Assembly: GCA_929200535.1 (NCBI GenBank)
Contig: CAKMZV010000011.1
Span: forward strand, 1 to 60,112
Length of the DNA: 60,112 nt
Direction: 5' to 3'
DNA from: an uncultured Gammaproteobacteria bacterium
GTDB lineage: Bacteria > Pseudomonadota > Gammaproteobacteria > CAKMZV01
Shown: in pieces, positions 41,998 through 49,400 of the stretch
How the letters are laid out: every line of letters begins with the position of its first letter
Numbering within the stretch: position 1 is the stretch's first letter
Notes under the pieces: generated by a model
What the model saw: the letters and a program-made list of their open reading frames with translations, nothing else
The model's database searches: none
Told to the model about the DNA's origin: nothing
Made by a program: the position numbers and the translations under genes

Positions 41998-42530
41998 ATG
42001 AAGAAAATTTTTTGGATTGCCTGAGTAGTTCTGGCACTGGTTGTGGGATAGTTGCCGCTGGTCCATACTGGACTGTCTCCGCAATAAAAACAGGCATTGT
42101 AGAAAAGGATTTTGAGAAGTTATCTGAAAACATAGAGTTTCCTACACTTCGCCAAAACATTAAAGAACAGTTCAACGCAGCAATGATGAAAAATGCAGCT
42201 GCGGAGTTAAAAGACAATCCCTTTGCTGCACTTGCTGCAGGCTTAGCCACAAAAATGATTGATGGAATTGTTGACTCATTTGTAACGCCAAGCGGATTGG
42301 CTGCTCTCATGGAAGGTAAAGAACCAAGCAAAGGAGAAAATAATGGCAACATACCTCCGCTAAAAAAGGACAATTTATTTAAAAATGCAAGGTTCTCTTA
42401 CGATTCAACGAGCAAGTTTTCTATATGGGTTCCACACGACAATGGAGAAGAAGTAAGATTTGTACTGAAACGGGATGGTCTCTCATGGAAGCTTGTTAAT
42501 CTTGTAATCTCGATGGATGAAAAATCCTAA
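41998..42530 (+). pseudogene. DUF2939 family gene, disrupted
   Basis: The start ATG 41998 gives MKKIFWIA and then TGA at 42022. Beyond it VVLALVVG is readable until a further stop and a one-base loss near 42050. The frame then shifts to VAAGPYWTVSAIKTGIVEKDFEKLSENIEFPTLRQN, the conserved DUF2939 sequence, and runs to 42530. The membrane or signal segment is therefore broken while the rest remains readable. An AAAGGAG ribosome site and Pc-like promoter are intact upstream. Readthrough or an internal TTG start at 42012 cannot be excluded. Confidence 0.8.
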
Positions 42531-42606
42531 CAAGGCAAATGCACTCGGATAGCAAAAAGTGCCGCTTCGCTTTGCTTTTTGCTGCTGGTGATTTGTGGCG
42601 TTAGCA
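42525..42606 (+). other. attC site 15 (82 bp)
   Basis: TCCTAAC ... GTTAGCA around ACTCGGATAGCAAAAAGTGC and its complement. The related degenerate site is at 28787. The inverse core overlaps the stop codon. Confidence 0.85.
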
Positions 42607-42629
42607 ATAGCAACAAAAAGGAAAAAGTC

Positions 42630-42920
42630 GTGGGTAAAGTTTCAATTCTTGTCTTTATTGAAGTAAAAGAAGGGCGAGCACAAGAGCAAATTGATTTATA
42701 CAATCAGATAAAACCTCTGGTTTTAGCAGAGCCAGGTTGTATTAAATACGAGCTGAAACAGATTAAAGGTAGTGATACCAAGTTTGTATTAGTAGAACAA
42801 TGGGAGTCACAAGCAGCACTTGAGCTTCATAATGCAACTCCACATATGATTGATGCTGACTCTAAAAGCCCAGCATTTAGGGCAAAATCAGCAGAGGCAG
42901 TTGAAATTATTGATGTTTAG
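42630..42920 (+). CDS. Antibiotic biosynthesis monooxygenase (YgiN-like) domain protein (cassette)
   Basis: 96 residues, one ferredoxin-like ABM domain. VSILVFIEVKEGRAQEQIDLYNQIKPLVLAEPGCIKYELKQ and FVLVEQWESQAALELHNATPHM are standard for quinol monooxygenase YgiN and relatives. GTG 42630 is chosen because an AAAAAGGAAAAAG ribosome site precedes it; the longer frame runs back into the attC. The following 50 bp carry no clear attC. Confidence 0.85.
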   Translation: MGKVSILVFIEVKEGRAQEQIDLYNQIKPLVLAEPGCIKYELKQIKGSDTKFVLVEQWESQAALELHNATPHMIDADSKSPAFRAKSAEAVEIIDV

Positions 42921-42972
42921 TTTTTAGTTAAGTAACAAAGTTTATTACCAACTCACAGAAAAGAATTGCTAA

Positions 42973-43452
42973 ATGTCTATTTCATCAGCAATAATAGAAA
43001 ATGCACAAACTATTGCCAAGATTATTTCTTTATCAAATGAAGATGTTGCTAGGAAATTTGGAATAAACAAAGAAAATAATCCAAAACATCCTTCATTTTA
43101 TGATGAAAATTGGGTCATATCTGATTTTGAACGAGGGGAAGAATATTTTCTCTACAAGGTTAATGGTGAAGCTGTTGGTTGTGTGGCATTTGAGCAATCC
43201 AATGCAGAAATTGGTTATCTCAATCGTTTGTCTGTTCTCCCTTCCTATAGAAAAAAAGGAATTGGAAAGAAACTTACCGAGTACGTCTTTAAATATGGTA
43301 AATCTAAAGGTATTTCAGAAATCAGTATCGGTATTATAGCCAAGCATAGTGTTTTGAAAAACTGGTATAAAAAACTAGGTTTTACTGAAAATGGAATAAA
43401 AGAATTTCCGCATTTACCATTTGATGTGCTGTTTATGAAATATAAACTTTAA
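42973..43452 (+). CDS. GNAT family N-acetyltransferase (cassette)
   Basis: 159 residues. IGYLNRLSVLPSYRKKGIGKKLTEYVFKYGKSKGIS at about 78-113 is GNAT motif A, with the acetyl-CoA loop RKKGIG. LKNWYKKLGFTENG is motif B. No specific substrate is indicated; such cassettes acetylate small molecules, peptides or proteins. It ends just before a 79-bp attC of the major type. Acetyltransferases are the commonest identifiable cargo of chromosomal integrons. Confidence 0.9.
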   Translation: MSISSAIIENAQTIAKIISLSNEDVARKFGINKENNPKHPSFYDENWVISDFERGEEYFLYKVNGEAVGCVAFEQSNAEIGYLNRLSVLPSYRKKGIGKKLTEYVFKYGKSKGISEISIGIIAKHSVLKNWYKKLGFTENGIKEFPHLPFDVLFMKYKL

Positions 43453-43457
43453 TAAAT

Positions 43458-43536
43458 TGCTAACAAAACACTCTAACGGACGGCTATCCTTCGACAGGCT
43501 CAGGAATCACGCCGTCGCTGAGTTTAGCTGTTATAT
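43458..43536 (+). other. attC site 16 (79 bp, major type)
   Basis: TGCTAAC ... GTTATAT with the core CGGCTATCCTTCGACAGGCT and ACGCCGTCGCTGAGTTTAG. Confidence 0.92.
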
Positions 43537-43550
43537 GAATGGAGAATACA

Positions 43551-44066
43551 ATGTCGTCAATTCCAAAATCAAAACAAGAGTTGGAAGAAGCAATTAGTAC
43601 TATTCATTTAAAGCTTATGGATGACTATCGAAGTATTCCTGAGAATATATCAAGGGAGTGTGGTGTTGATGGCAATATTAAAGGCACTCAAATCAGCGTT
43701 TGTGACACTATAGCTTATCTAATTGGTTGGGGGCGCTTGGTTCTAAAGTGGCATAGACTAAGAGTGCAAGGTCTGGAGGTCGATTTTCCAGAAACTGGTT
43801 ATAAGTGGAATGAGCTGGGAAAATTAGCGCAAAGTTTCCACTTGGAGTATCGTGACTGGAATTACAATGATTTAATTTCCGAGTTTAAAGTAATAACAAA
43901 TGATGTCTTGTCGCTAATTGGCTCATTAAGTGAGCATGAGCTATACGGTGTCGCTTGGTATGAAAAATATACATTGGGCAAGATGATCCAGTTTAATACC
44001 TCATCGCCAATGAAAAACATGCGTGCTAAAGTAAGGAAGTTTAAGAAGAACCATGGCATAAAGTAA
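43551..44066 (+). CDS. ClbS/DfsB family four-helix protein (cassette)
   Basis: 171 residues from ATG 43551, which has GGAG six bases upstream; the ATG at 43539 lacks a ribosome site. IPKSKQELEEAISTIHLKLMDDY, DTIAYLIGWGRLVLKW and YKWNELGKLAQSF match the ClbS/DfsB (DUF1706) family. ClbS protects producing bacteria against the genotoxin colibactin by opening its cyclopropane, and others are related to DinB-fold enzymes. The histidine used by ClbS cannot be confirmed here. The cassette could give self-protection or detoxification, but this is inference. Confidence 0.82.
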   Translation: MSSIPKSKQELEEAISTIHLKLMDDYRSIPENISRECGVDGNIKGTQISVCDTIAYLIGWGRLVLKWHRLRVQGLEVDFPETGYKWNELGKLAQSFHLEYRDWNYNDLISEFKVITNDVLSLIGSLSEHELYGVAWYEKYTLGKMIQFNTSSPMKNMRAKVRKFKKNHGIK

Positions 44067-44072
44067 GCCTTC

Positions 44073-44162
44073 ACCTAACAAGCCATTAAACAGGGACAAA
44101 ATACAGTTGGCTTTTTGTTCACTACGTTCAACAATATTTAGCCCATTAATGGGGCGTTATAC
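44073..44162 (+). other. attC site 17 (90 bp)
   Basis: ACCTAAC ... GTTATAC, with CAAGCCATTAAACAGGGAC paired in part with the CATTAATGGGGC 3' arm. Related to the attC at 37189. Confidence 0.8.
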
Positions 44163-44176
44163 ACCTTTGAAAACCT

Positions 44177-44626
44177 ATGTTTACAGATAAAGTAAAAAAA
44201 TTAATTGAAGAAAGTATATTATGTTGGTTGGCTACGGCGGATGAAAAGGGAATGCCAAGCGTATCACCTAAAGAAATATTTTGTGCGTATAAAAATCAAG
44301 AGATTATAATAGCTAATATTGCATCGCCTAACAGCGTAAAAAATATCCGACATAATCCGAATGTTTGTGTCAGCTTTGTACATGTATTCAAGCAGAAAGG
44401 ATTTAAAATTTACGGCATTGCTACTTATCTAAACAAAGCCGATAAAGAGTATCAAGAAAGGTGTGCTTTATTGCAAGAGATGGCTGGAGATAAGTATCTA
44501 ATTCAAGGAGTGATAAAAATTTTGGTGTCATCCGTTAAACCTATATTGGCACCAAGTTATATGCTATTTCCAGAGACCACTGAAAAAGAGCAAATAGAAA
44601 ATGCAAAAAAAACATATGGTATATAA
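44177..44626 (+). CDS. Pyridoxamine 5'-phosphate oxidase family protein (cassette)
   Basis: 149 residues with the FMN-binding split-barrel fold. LCWLATADEKGMPSVSPKEIF at 15-35 is the conserved first strand pair with the FMN-phosphate-binding region. IIIANIASPNSVKNIRHNPNVCVSFV follows as in the PPOX/YwrF-like groups. The substrate may be F420, flavin, haem or pyridoxal related and is not deducible. The stop codon overlaps the following attC. Confidence 0.88.
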   Translation: MFTDKVKKLIEESILCWLATADEKGMPSVSPKEIFCAYKNQEIIIANIASPNSVKNIRHNPNVCVSFVHVFKQKGFKIYGIATYLNKADKEYQERCALLQEMAGDKYLIQGVIKILVSSVKPILAPSYMLFPETTEKEQIENAKKTYGI

Positions 44627-44699
44627 CAAATTATTCCAGCGGACGGCTATCCTTCGACAGGCTCAGGAACCACGTCGCCGCTGAGTTTGGTCGTTAGAA
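44621..44699 (+). other. attC site 18 (79 bp, major type)
   Basis: ATATAAC ... GTTAGAA with the major core, but with two changes in the right arm (ACGTCGCCGCTGAG). Confidence 0.9.
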
Positions 44700-44712
44700 A
44701 TTCTTAAGAAAT

Positions 44713-45168
44713 ATGGTGCAACCGAAAAATATAGTAGAAAAAATTGTAACTGAATTTGATGGCATTGTACCAAAATCAAGTTGGGGTGAAATATCTCTAT
44801 TTTATAACCCAGGTCAGGTATTACCTAATGGTGTATATTTTTGCACTATCAAAGAAAAGAATGGAGACAATGATAAGGCGTCAGACTTAGATCGTGTCGG
44901 TATTTATAGGCTCAGTATTGGTATTAGCAAAGAAAGCTACGAATCTTTATTTGGCACTAGACCAAAGCGACCTAGTAAAGGCAGTATAGTTGATACTGGG
45001 CATGATTTTACTGAATCAAACATTCTAATGCCGCACCCTATTTATGGTTGGATGTCTTGGGTTCAAATATTAAATCCTTCAGAAGCCAAGTTTAATGAAA
45101 TATTCGGTCTTATTAGAGAGGCTTATCAAAATGCAGTAGGCAAATTTAATAAAAAAACAGAAAAATGA
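44713..45168 (+). CDS. DUF6194-like protein (cassette)
   Basis: 151 residues. The pattern FYNPGQVLPNGVYFCTIKEKNGDND, then SDLDRVGIYRLSIGISKESYESLFG and a late GWMSWVQILNPSEAKFNEI matches the DUF6194 group, small proteins of unknown function common in cassettes and actinobacteria. It overlaps the next gene by 4 bp (ATGA), so the pair is a rare two-gene cassette and the products may act together. Confidence 0.72.
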   Translation: MVQPKNIVEKIVTEFDGIVPKSSWGEISLFYNPGQVLPNGVYFCTIKEKNGDNDKASDLDRVGIYRLSIGISKESYESLFGTRPKRPSKGSIVDTGHDFTESNILMPHPIYGWMSWVQILNPSEAKFNEIFGLIREAYQNAVGKFNKKTEK

Positions 45169-46106
45169 AAAAACTAAATTTTTACGATCAAGTCAATGCT
45201 TCAACACTATTATTTGTGTCGCCAGAATGGCAAAAAGTTAAGGCGGCACGTAAGGCTGCCTCGTCATTTGAAACACCTATCATCAATATACCGACTGAGA
45301 TAAGAAATATCGCTGGTCGTCAAATACGGCTTGCCGAGGGTGGCTCAGTAGATGCGCCACTTGTGGTTTTGCTGAGTCCTTTCCCTGAGAGTATCTTAAG
45401 TTTTATGGGGTCATGGGAAGCATTAACAGAAAAATTTCGTGTGATTGCTATTGATCTTCCGGGTTTTGGTGCTTCAGAAGGGGATCGTAATGATATGTCA
45501 CCCAATGCTCAAGGTGCTCATTTGGCTGCTATTTTTGAGGAGTTAAATCTGAGTAATATACATCTGATTGCACCTGATGTTGGTATGGGAGCGGCACTTG
45601 CTTATGCTTTAAACCATCAGCATCGTCTTACAAGTATGGCGATTGGTCACGGTCCCGGTGCTCCGGGCGATTTTAAGTTAGCATTTATGATAAATATGCT
45701 TGCCAAATTTGGTTTTATGCGTTTTTCATCAGCTATGCTGGGGGCTGGTCCACTTGTGGCTTTTTCTTCAAAATTAGGTGCCATTCGTCATCAGGCAAAT
45801 GCTATTCAGGTAGATGACTATAAAAATTCTTACGCTGGACGTGCGGCTGAAGTTATGCATTGGTTTAAAGGCTTGCGCACCAAAGCATCTGAGCTGGCAG
45901 ATAAGGTAGAGGAAATTCAAATTCCTACACTGGTTTTTTGGGGAGAATTAGATGTTATGTTTGATCCCAGTAATGCGGAAAATTTAAATAATGCTTTGCC
46001 CAACAGTGAATTACATATACTTCCAGAGGCAGGTCATCTCTCGTGGGCGGATCAGCCTGAATTATTTGCCTCTATGGTTATCGATTGGGTGAATAAGAAT
46101 TCATAA
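45165..46106 (+). CDS. Alpha/beta hydrolase with Asp nucleophile (dehalogenase/epoxide-hydrolase-like)
   Basis: 313 residues. VIAIDLPGFGASEGDR at 93-108, then IAPDVGMGAALAYAL with D138 at the nucleophile position, is the pattern of haloalkane dehalogenase, epoxide hydrolase and fluoroacetate dehalogenase enzymes. The usual HG of the oxyanion motif is changed to SP (SPFPES at 71-76). A late GHLSWADQPE gives the catalytic histidine, and VFWGELDVMF the acid. The start overlaps the DUF6194-like gene by ATGA, so translation is coupled. No attC directly follows. Confidence 0.82.
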   Translation: MKKLNFYDQVNASTLLFVSPEWQKVKAARKAASSFETPIINIPTEIRNIAGRQIRLAEGGSVDAPLVVLLSPFPESILSFMGSWEALTEKFRVIAIDLPGFGASEGDRNDMSPNAQGAHLAAIFEELNLSNIHLIAPDVGMGAALAYALNHQHRLTSMAIGHGPGAPGDFKLAFMINMLAKFGFMRFSSAMLGAGPLVAFSSKLGAIRHQANAIQVDDYKNSYAGRAAEVMHWFKGLRTKASELADKVEEIQIPTLVFWGELDVMFDPSNAENLNNALPNSELHILPEAGHLSWADQPELFASMVIDWVNKNS

Positions 46107-46130
46107 AAAGTACAGTTGTCAAGGCAGTTA

Positions 46131-46250
46131 AGGAGGCAGGCTATTTTTATGGTATGCTTTGCATTTTTTACTAAAAGATAACCACAGCTCCGTATCCCAA
46201 GAAGAGAAATTCATAGTGGAATTTATCCCTTCATTAATAGAAATAGCCTT
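46131..46250. repeat. AGGCTACTTTT hairpin element 3 (diverged)
   Basis: AGGAGGCAGGCTATTTTTAT at the left and AATAGAAATAGCCTT at the right, with the same internal ATGGTATG...CATTTTT and CCAAGAAGAGAAATTCA blocks. It is the most diverged copy. Nothing else is recognised in 46251-46429. Confidence 0.7.
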
Positions 46251-46429
46251 GAAGGTTGGGTAAATGATGTAAATCCCCACAACCCCCAAAAGAATTAGAT
46301 ACAATTAGAAATAGTATTAACAGACAAATGCCAGACAAGCATTGCTTGGTAATAAAAGTTGGGCAATTAACATAGCAAAAAATATAATTTGTTATCAACA
46401 TTAAATGCTATAGGGAGATCGAGAAAATA

Positions 46430-46981
46430 ATGAAAAGTTATGAGAAAAATAACCTGTCTCCATCATCTCTAAGTGTAAGGCAGGCTCTGTTAGGAGATGA
46501 AAGAAGGATTGCCAAAATTCATGTTGCTGCATGGAGGGAGGCGTATAAATCTTTTATGGATGAAAAGTATCTCGAATCTCTAAATATAGATGAAAAAGAA
46601 ACCATGTGGGCATCTATATTGAAAGAGAGTGGTAAAGGCACATATTTAGTTAGTGAACTTAATCATAAAATAGAAGGCTTTTGCGCATTCGGTTCTACTC
46701 GTGATAGCGACTTAGATGAATTGTCAGCTGAGCTTTTTGCTATTAATATCTCACCAAAAAAATGGAGAAAAGGGCTGGGAACCGCTTTACTATCAAGAGT
46801 CATTGAAGAGGTTTCTCATAAAAATTATTCTACCATTCACCTATGGGTTATCGAGAGGAATGCCCAGGCAATACAGTTCTACAAACAGCATGGTTTTAAA
46901 TGTGAAAATATTTATAAAGTTGATAGTTCTCATTCAGAAAACCCTATTAAAGAGGTTAGATATGTTAAGTTGCTTGGCTAA
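46430..46981 (+). CDS. GNAT family N-acetyltransferase (second, cassette)
   Basis: 183 residues. AVRQALLGDERRIAKIHVAAWREAYKSFM-type start (residues 17-45: VRQALLGDERRIAKIHVAAW) resembles the RimI-like GNAT group. ISPKKWRKGLGTALLSRVIEEV is motif A and ERNAQAIQFYKQHGF is motif B. The substrate is unknown. Its C-terminal codons overlap the 53-bp attC that follows. A related second acetyltransferase lies at 42973, but the two are not close copies. Confidence 0.9.
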   Translation: MKSYEKNNLSPSSLSVRQALLGDERRIAKIHVAAWREAYKSFMDEKYLESLNIDEKETMWASILKESGKGTYLVSELNHKIEGFCAFGSTRDSDLDELSAELFAINISPKKWRKGLGTALLSRVIEEVSHKNYSTIHLWVIERNAQAIQFYKQHGFKCENIYKVDSSHSENPIKEVRYVKLLG

Positions 46982-47028
46982 CCATTTCAGCCGACTGCTG
47001 GCACGTAGGCTAAATTCAAGCGTTATGT
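46976..47028 (+). other. attC site 19 (53 bp)
   Basis: GGCTAAC ... GTTATGT around TTCAGCCGACTGCTGGCACG and GGCTAAATTCAAGC. A degenerate relative is at 34684. Confidence 0.8.
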
Positions 47029-47053
47029 TTTAAAAACCAAAGAGGAAATAATA

Positions 47054-47596
47054 TTGAAAAAAATAATAATGAAAGAAGAAAAATTTGAAAAAATGCTAAC
47101 CGGAGGGCACCCAAACTCTCTTGGGCGAACAATTGAAGTTGTTGATGCAATTATAGCTAACGAAGTTAGATTAGAAGAGCTATATAACTGCTACTTTAGC
47201 AATGACGAGGTTGTTCGGCTTAGAACTTCAAATGCTATGAAGAGAGTATCTCGTGAGAAAATTGAGCTTCTTGTGCCATACATTGATAGATTTATTGAAG
47301 TCATTTCAAAAATTGACCAAGCTTCTACTCAGTGGACGCTTGCCAATTTATTTGAAACACTTTCATCAAGTATGTCGCCAGAGCAAACAAAAAAAGCCAA
47401 GGATATTATGAAGAAAAATTTACAATCTCATGATGACTGGATTGTCCTAAATAATACCATGCAAACTCTATCTACTTGGGCTCTAAGTGATGCTGTATTA
47501 AAAAAATGGCTTTTACCACATTTGGATAGACTTAGTGCAGATGGAAGAAAATCGGTATCAAGTCGTGCCAAGAAACTCATTAAATATTTGGACTAA
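47054..47596 (+). CDS. HEAT-repeat-like protein (last cassette)
   Basis: 180 residues, all-helical, no signal peptide. Repeated helix pairs (RTIEVVDAIIANEVRLEELYNCYFSNDEVVRLRTSNAMKRV, then LLVPYIDRFIEVISKIDQASTQWTLANLF, and so on) resemble HEAT or ARM repeats, which form protein-binding scaffolds. The start is TTG 47054 with AGAGGAAA upstream; an ATG at 47069 is an alternative. The inverse core of its attC (GCCTAAC, 47622) is present, but the site is cut off 16 bp later by an inverted-repeat element. Confidence 0.7.
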   Translation: MKKIIMKEEKFEKMLTGGHPNSLGRTIEVVDAIIANEVRLEELYNCYFSNDEVVRLRTSNAMKRVSREKIELLVPYIDRFIEVISKIDQASTQWTLANLFETLSSSMSPEQTKKAKDIMKKNLQSHDDWIVLNNTMQTLSTWALSDAVLKKWLLPHLDRLSADGRKSVSSRAKKLIKYLD

Positions 47597-47621
47597 ATAA
47601 TCGCAAGCATTTTTTACCGAT

Positions 47622-47643
47622 GCCTAACAAGAATAGATATATT
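47622..47643 (+). other. Interrupted attC site 20 (5' part)
   Basis: GCCTAACAAGAATAGATATA then directly the element end GAGACCTTTGCAC. The remainder of the attC is missing. This marks the right boundary of the recognisable cassette array. Confidence 0.65.
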
Positions 47644-47700
47644 GAGACCTTTGCACAAAAGATATGACAAGTAAAAAAGGTAAAAAATTTCCCCTATTGA
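47644..47700. repeat. Left half-end of GAGACC element (E)
   Basis: GAGACCTTTGCACAAAAGAT followed by ATGACAAGTAAAAAAGGTAA is a perfect left end, but the sequence leaves the element after about 45 bp. The matching right end is 1.6 kb away at 49240-49279. Confidence 0.75.
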
Positions 47701-47799
47701 TTTTTCTTAGTTTGCCTCCATTGATGTTATAGGACTTAGTATCTATAACCCCAATGGGTATAGCATTCGAAGTTAATTAAAAAATTAAAAAGGACTTAT

Positions 47800-48654
47800 A
47801 TGTTAAAAACATTATTGGGGATTGCTCCAAAATTAGAGTTAGATGGCTCTTACTCACCATCTAAATTAGCACTAAAATTAGCGACCTCTGACACCACTGA
47901 TTTTGAAAATACTTCATACACCAAATACCAAGGAAAGAAATCAAAAATTCTAATCATTTTCACTGAGCATAAAAATATGAAAATGCAGAATGGTAAATTA
48001 TTTTCTACTGGAAATCATCCAGTAGAGGCTTTAGTGCCTATGCTACATCTTAGGAATGCAGGATTTGAGTTTGAAATTGCCACCTCCACTGGCAAGCCTG
48101 CCATACTTGAGATGTGGGCATTTCCAAAAAAAGATGAGCAGGTAAAAGCCATCTATGATGAATACAAATCACAGCTTGAAAAACCGATAAACTTACAAAC
48201 ATTTATTGAGAATAAATCGTTAGATTCGCAGGCGTATGCGGCGGTCTTTGTGCCGGGTGGGCATGGTGCAATGTTGGGCATTCCAGAAGATGAAAATGTT
48301 GGCAAAGTCTTATATTGGGCACATAAAAATGATATATTTATGATTACCTTGTGTCATGGACCGGCAGCACTATTAGCAACGATGCTAAATGACCAAAAAT
48401 TTCTTTACGAGGGATATGATATGGCAGTATTCCCAGATGCGGTCGATAAACAAACTCCTATGATTGGTTACTTACCAGGGAAAATGCCTTGGGGGCTTAG
48501 TGAAAAATTGCACAGCTTGGGGGCTAATCTTAAGAACACAAAGTCGGATGACACAGTTTGTTTAGATAGAAAACTTATCACTGGCGCAAGTCCGTTAGCA
48601 TCGGATGCCTTAGGTAAATTAGCGGCAGAAACCCTTCTGACGACATTGGAGTGA
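47800..48654 (+). CDS. hchA: Hsp31/HchA-like glyoxalase III and deglycase
   Basis: 284 residues, DJ-1/PfpI superfamily. C185 (ITLCHGPAALL) lies in the nucleophile elbow, with E76 (NHPVEAL), H186 and D213 (FPDAVDK), all at the positions of E. coli Hsp31. Such enzymes convert methylglyoxal to lactate without glutathione and act as holding chaperones. It has a good AAAAAGGAC ribosome site. It is one of two genes between opposite halves of the inverted-repeat element and may have arrived with it. Confidence 0.93.
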   Translation: MLKTLLGIAPKLELDGSYSPSKLALKLATSDTTDFENTSYTKYQGKKSKILIIFTEHKNMKMQNGKLFSTGNHPVEALVPMLHLRNAGFEFEIATSTGKPAILEMWAFPKKDEQVKAIYDEYKSQLEKPINLQTFIENKSLDSQAYAAVFVPGGHGAMLGIPEDENVGKVLYWAHKNDIFMITLCHGPAALLATMLNDQKFLYEGYDMAVFPDAVDKQTPMIGYLPGKMPWGLSEKLHSLGANLKNTKSDDTVCLDRKLITGASPLASDALGKLAAETLLTTLE

Positions 48655-48770
48655 AAATAAATTAATACCACGTCCCCGTTTATCACGCGAATAAAGGGGG
48701 AAGTAGGATAAATACAGCTTTCTATTAAGAGAAGTTAATCAAAAATAAAAATTTAAATTAGAGTTATCAA

Positions 48771-49214
48771 ATGAACTACAACATTTATCTTTCAGGAGAA
48801 ATTCATACCGATTGGAGAGAGAAAATAATTGAAAACTGTCATCTTAAAAATCTAAATATCACTTTTACTTCTGCCGTTACAAATCATGAAGCAAGCGATT
48901 CCGCTGGTGATCCTCTTGGTTCAGAAACAGATTCTTTTTGGCGTGATCATAAATCGGCTAAAGTGAATGCCATTCGTACTAAAAATCTTATTGAGCAATG
49001 TGACTTAGCAATCATTCGCTTTGGTGAACAGTATAAGCAATGGAATGCAGCTTTTGACGCGGGTTATTGTGCCGCCTTAGGCAAACCGTATATAACTCTT
49101 CATGATAGAAAATTAGTTCATCCCCTTAAAGAAGTCGATGGCTCTGCACAAGGTTGGGCAGAAACTCCTGAACAAATTATTGAAATTTTAGAATACTTGC
49201 TCAATCAAAAATAA
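48771..49214 (+). CDS. YtoQ family protein
   Basis: 147 residues. NIYLSGEIHTDWREKII at the start and SVGDPLGSE-like SDSAGDPLGSETDSFWRDHKSAKVNAIRT belong to the YtoQ family, related in fold to nucleoside 2-deoxyribosyltransferases. AQGWAETPEQIIEIL near the end also matches. No enzyme activity has been shown for YtoQ. It lies 116 bp after hchA on the same strand and before the right half of the inverted-repeat element. Confidence 0.87.
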   Translation: MNYNIYLSGEIHTDWREKIIENCHLKNLNITFTSAVTNHEASDSAGDPLGSETDSFWRDHKSAKVNAIRTKNLIEQCDLAIIRFGEQYKQWNAAFDAGYCAALGKPYITLHDRKLVHPLKEVDGSAQGWAETPEQIIEILEYLLNQK

Positions 49215-49239
49215 ATTTTGACATGAGTTGAGAATTTTT

Positions 49240-49279
49240 TTAAGATATGACAATCTTAGGACTTTTATGCAAAGGTCTC
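49240..49279. repeat. Right half-end of GAGACC element (E')
   Basis: AAGATATGACAATCTTAGGA then CTTTTATGCAAAGGTCTC: the last 18 bases equal the right ends of elements A and B. Together with 47644 it could be the outer end of a passenger-carrying element. Confidence 0.7.
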
Positions 49280-49343
49280 ATATTTTTAAAAATTCCCTAT
49301 GGATAAGGCAGTTAGACAAAATGTTATAATTGCGTTATGTTCT

Positions 49344-49373
49344 GAGACTTTTATGCAAAGATGTAAAGGTCTC
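49344..49373. repeat. Short palindromic GAGAC remnant
   Basis: GAGACTTTTATGCAAAGATG followed by TAAAGGTCTC: two element ends joined with almost no interior, a collapsed copy just before purB. A similar 21-bp collapsed copy is at 59951-59971. Confidence 0.65.
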
Positions 49374-49400
49374 ATTCTTTTTATCTAAAATTTTTATTAA

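Noticed and set aside
23429-47028. The regular attC copies as a CRISPR array
   Set aside because: Copies are 50-98 bp, imperfect, palindromic, and separated by genes of several hundred bp rather than short spacers.
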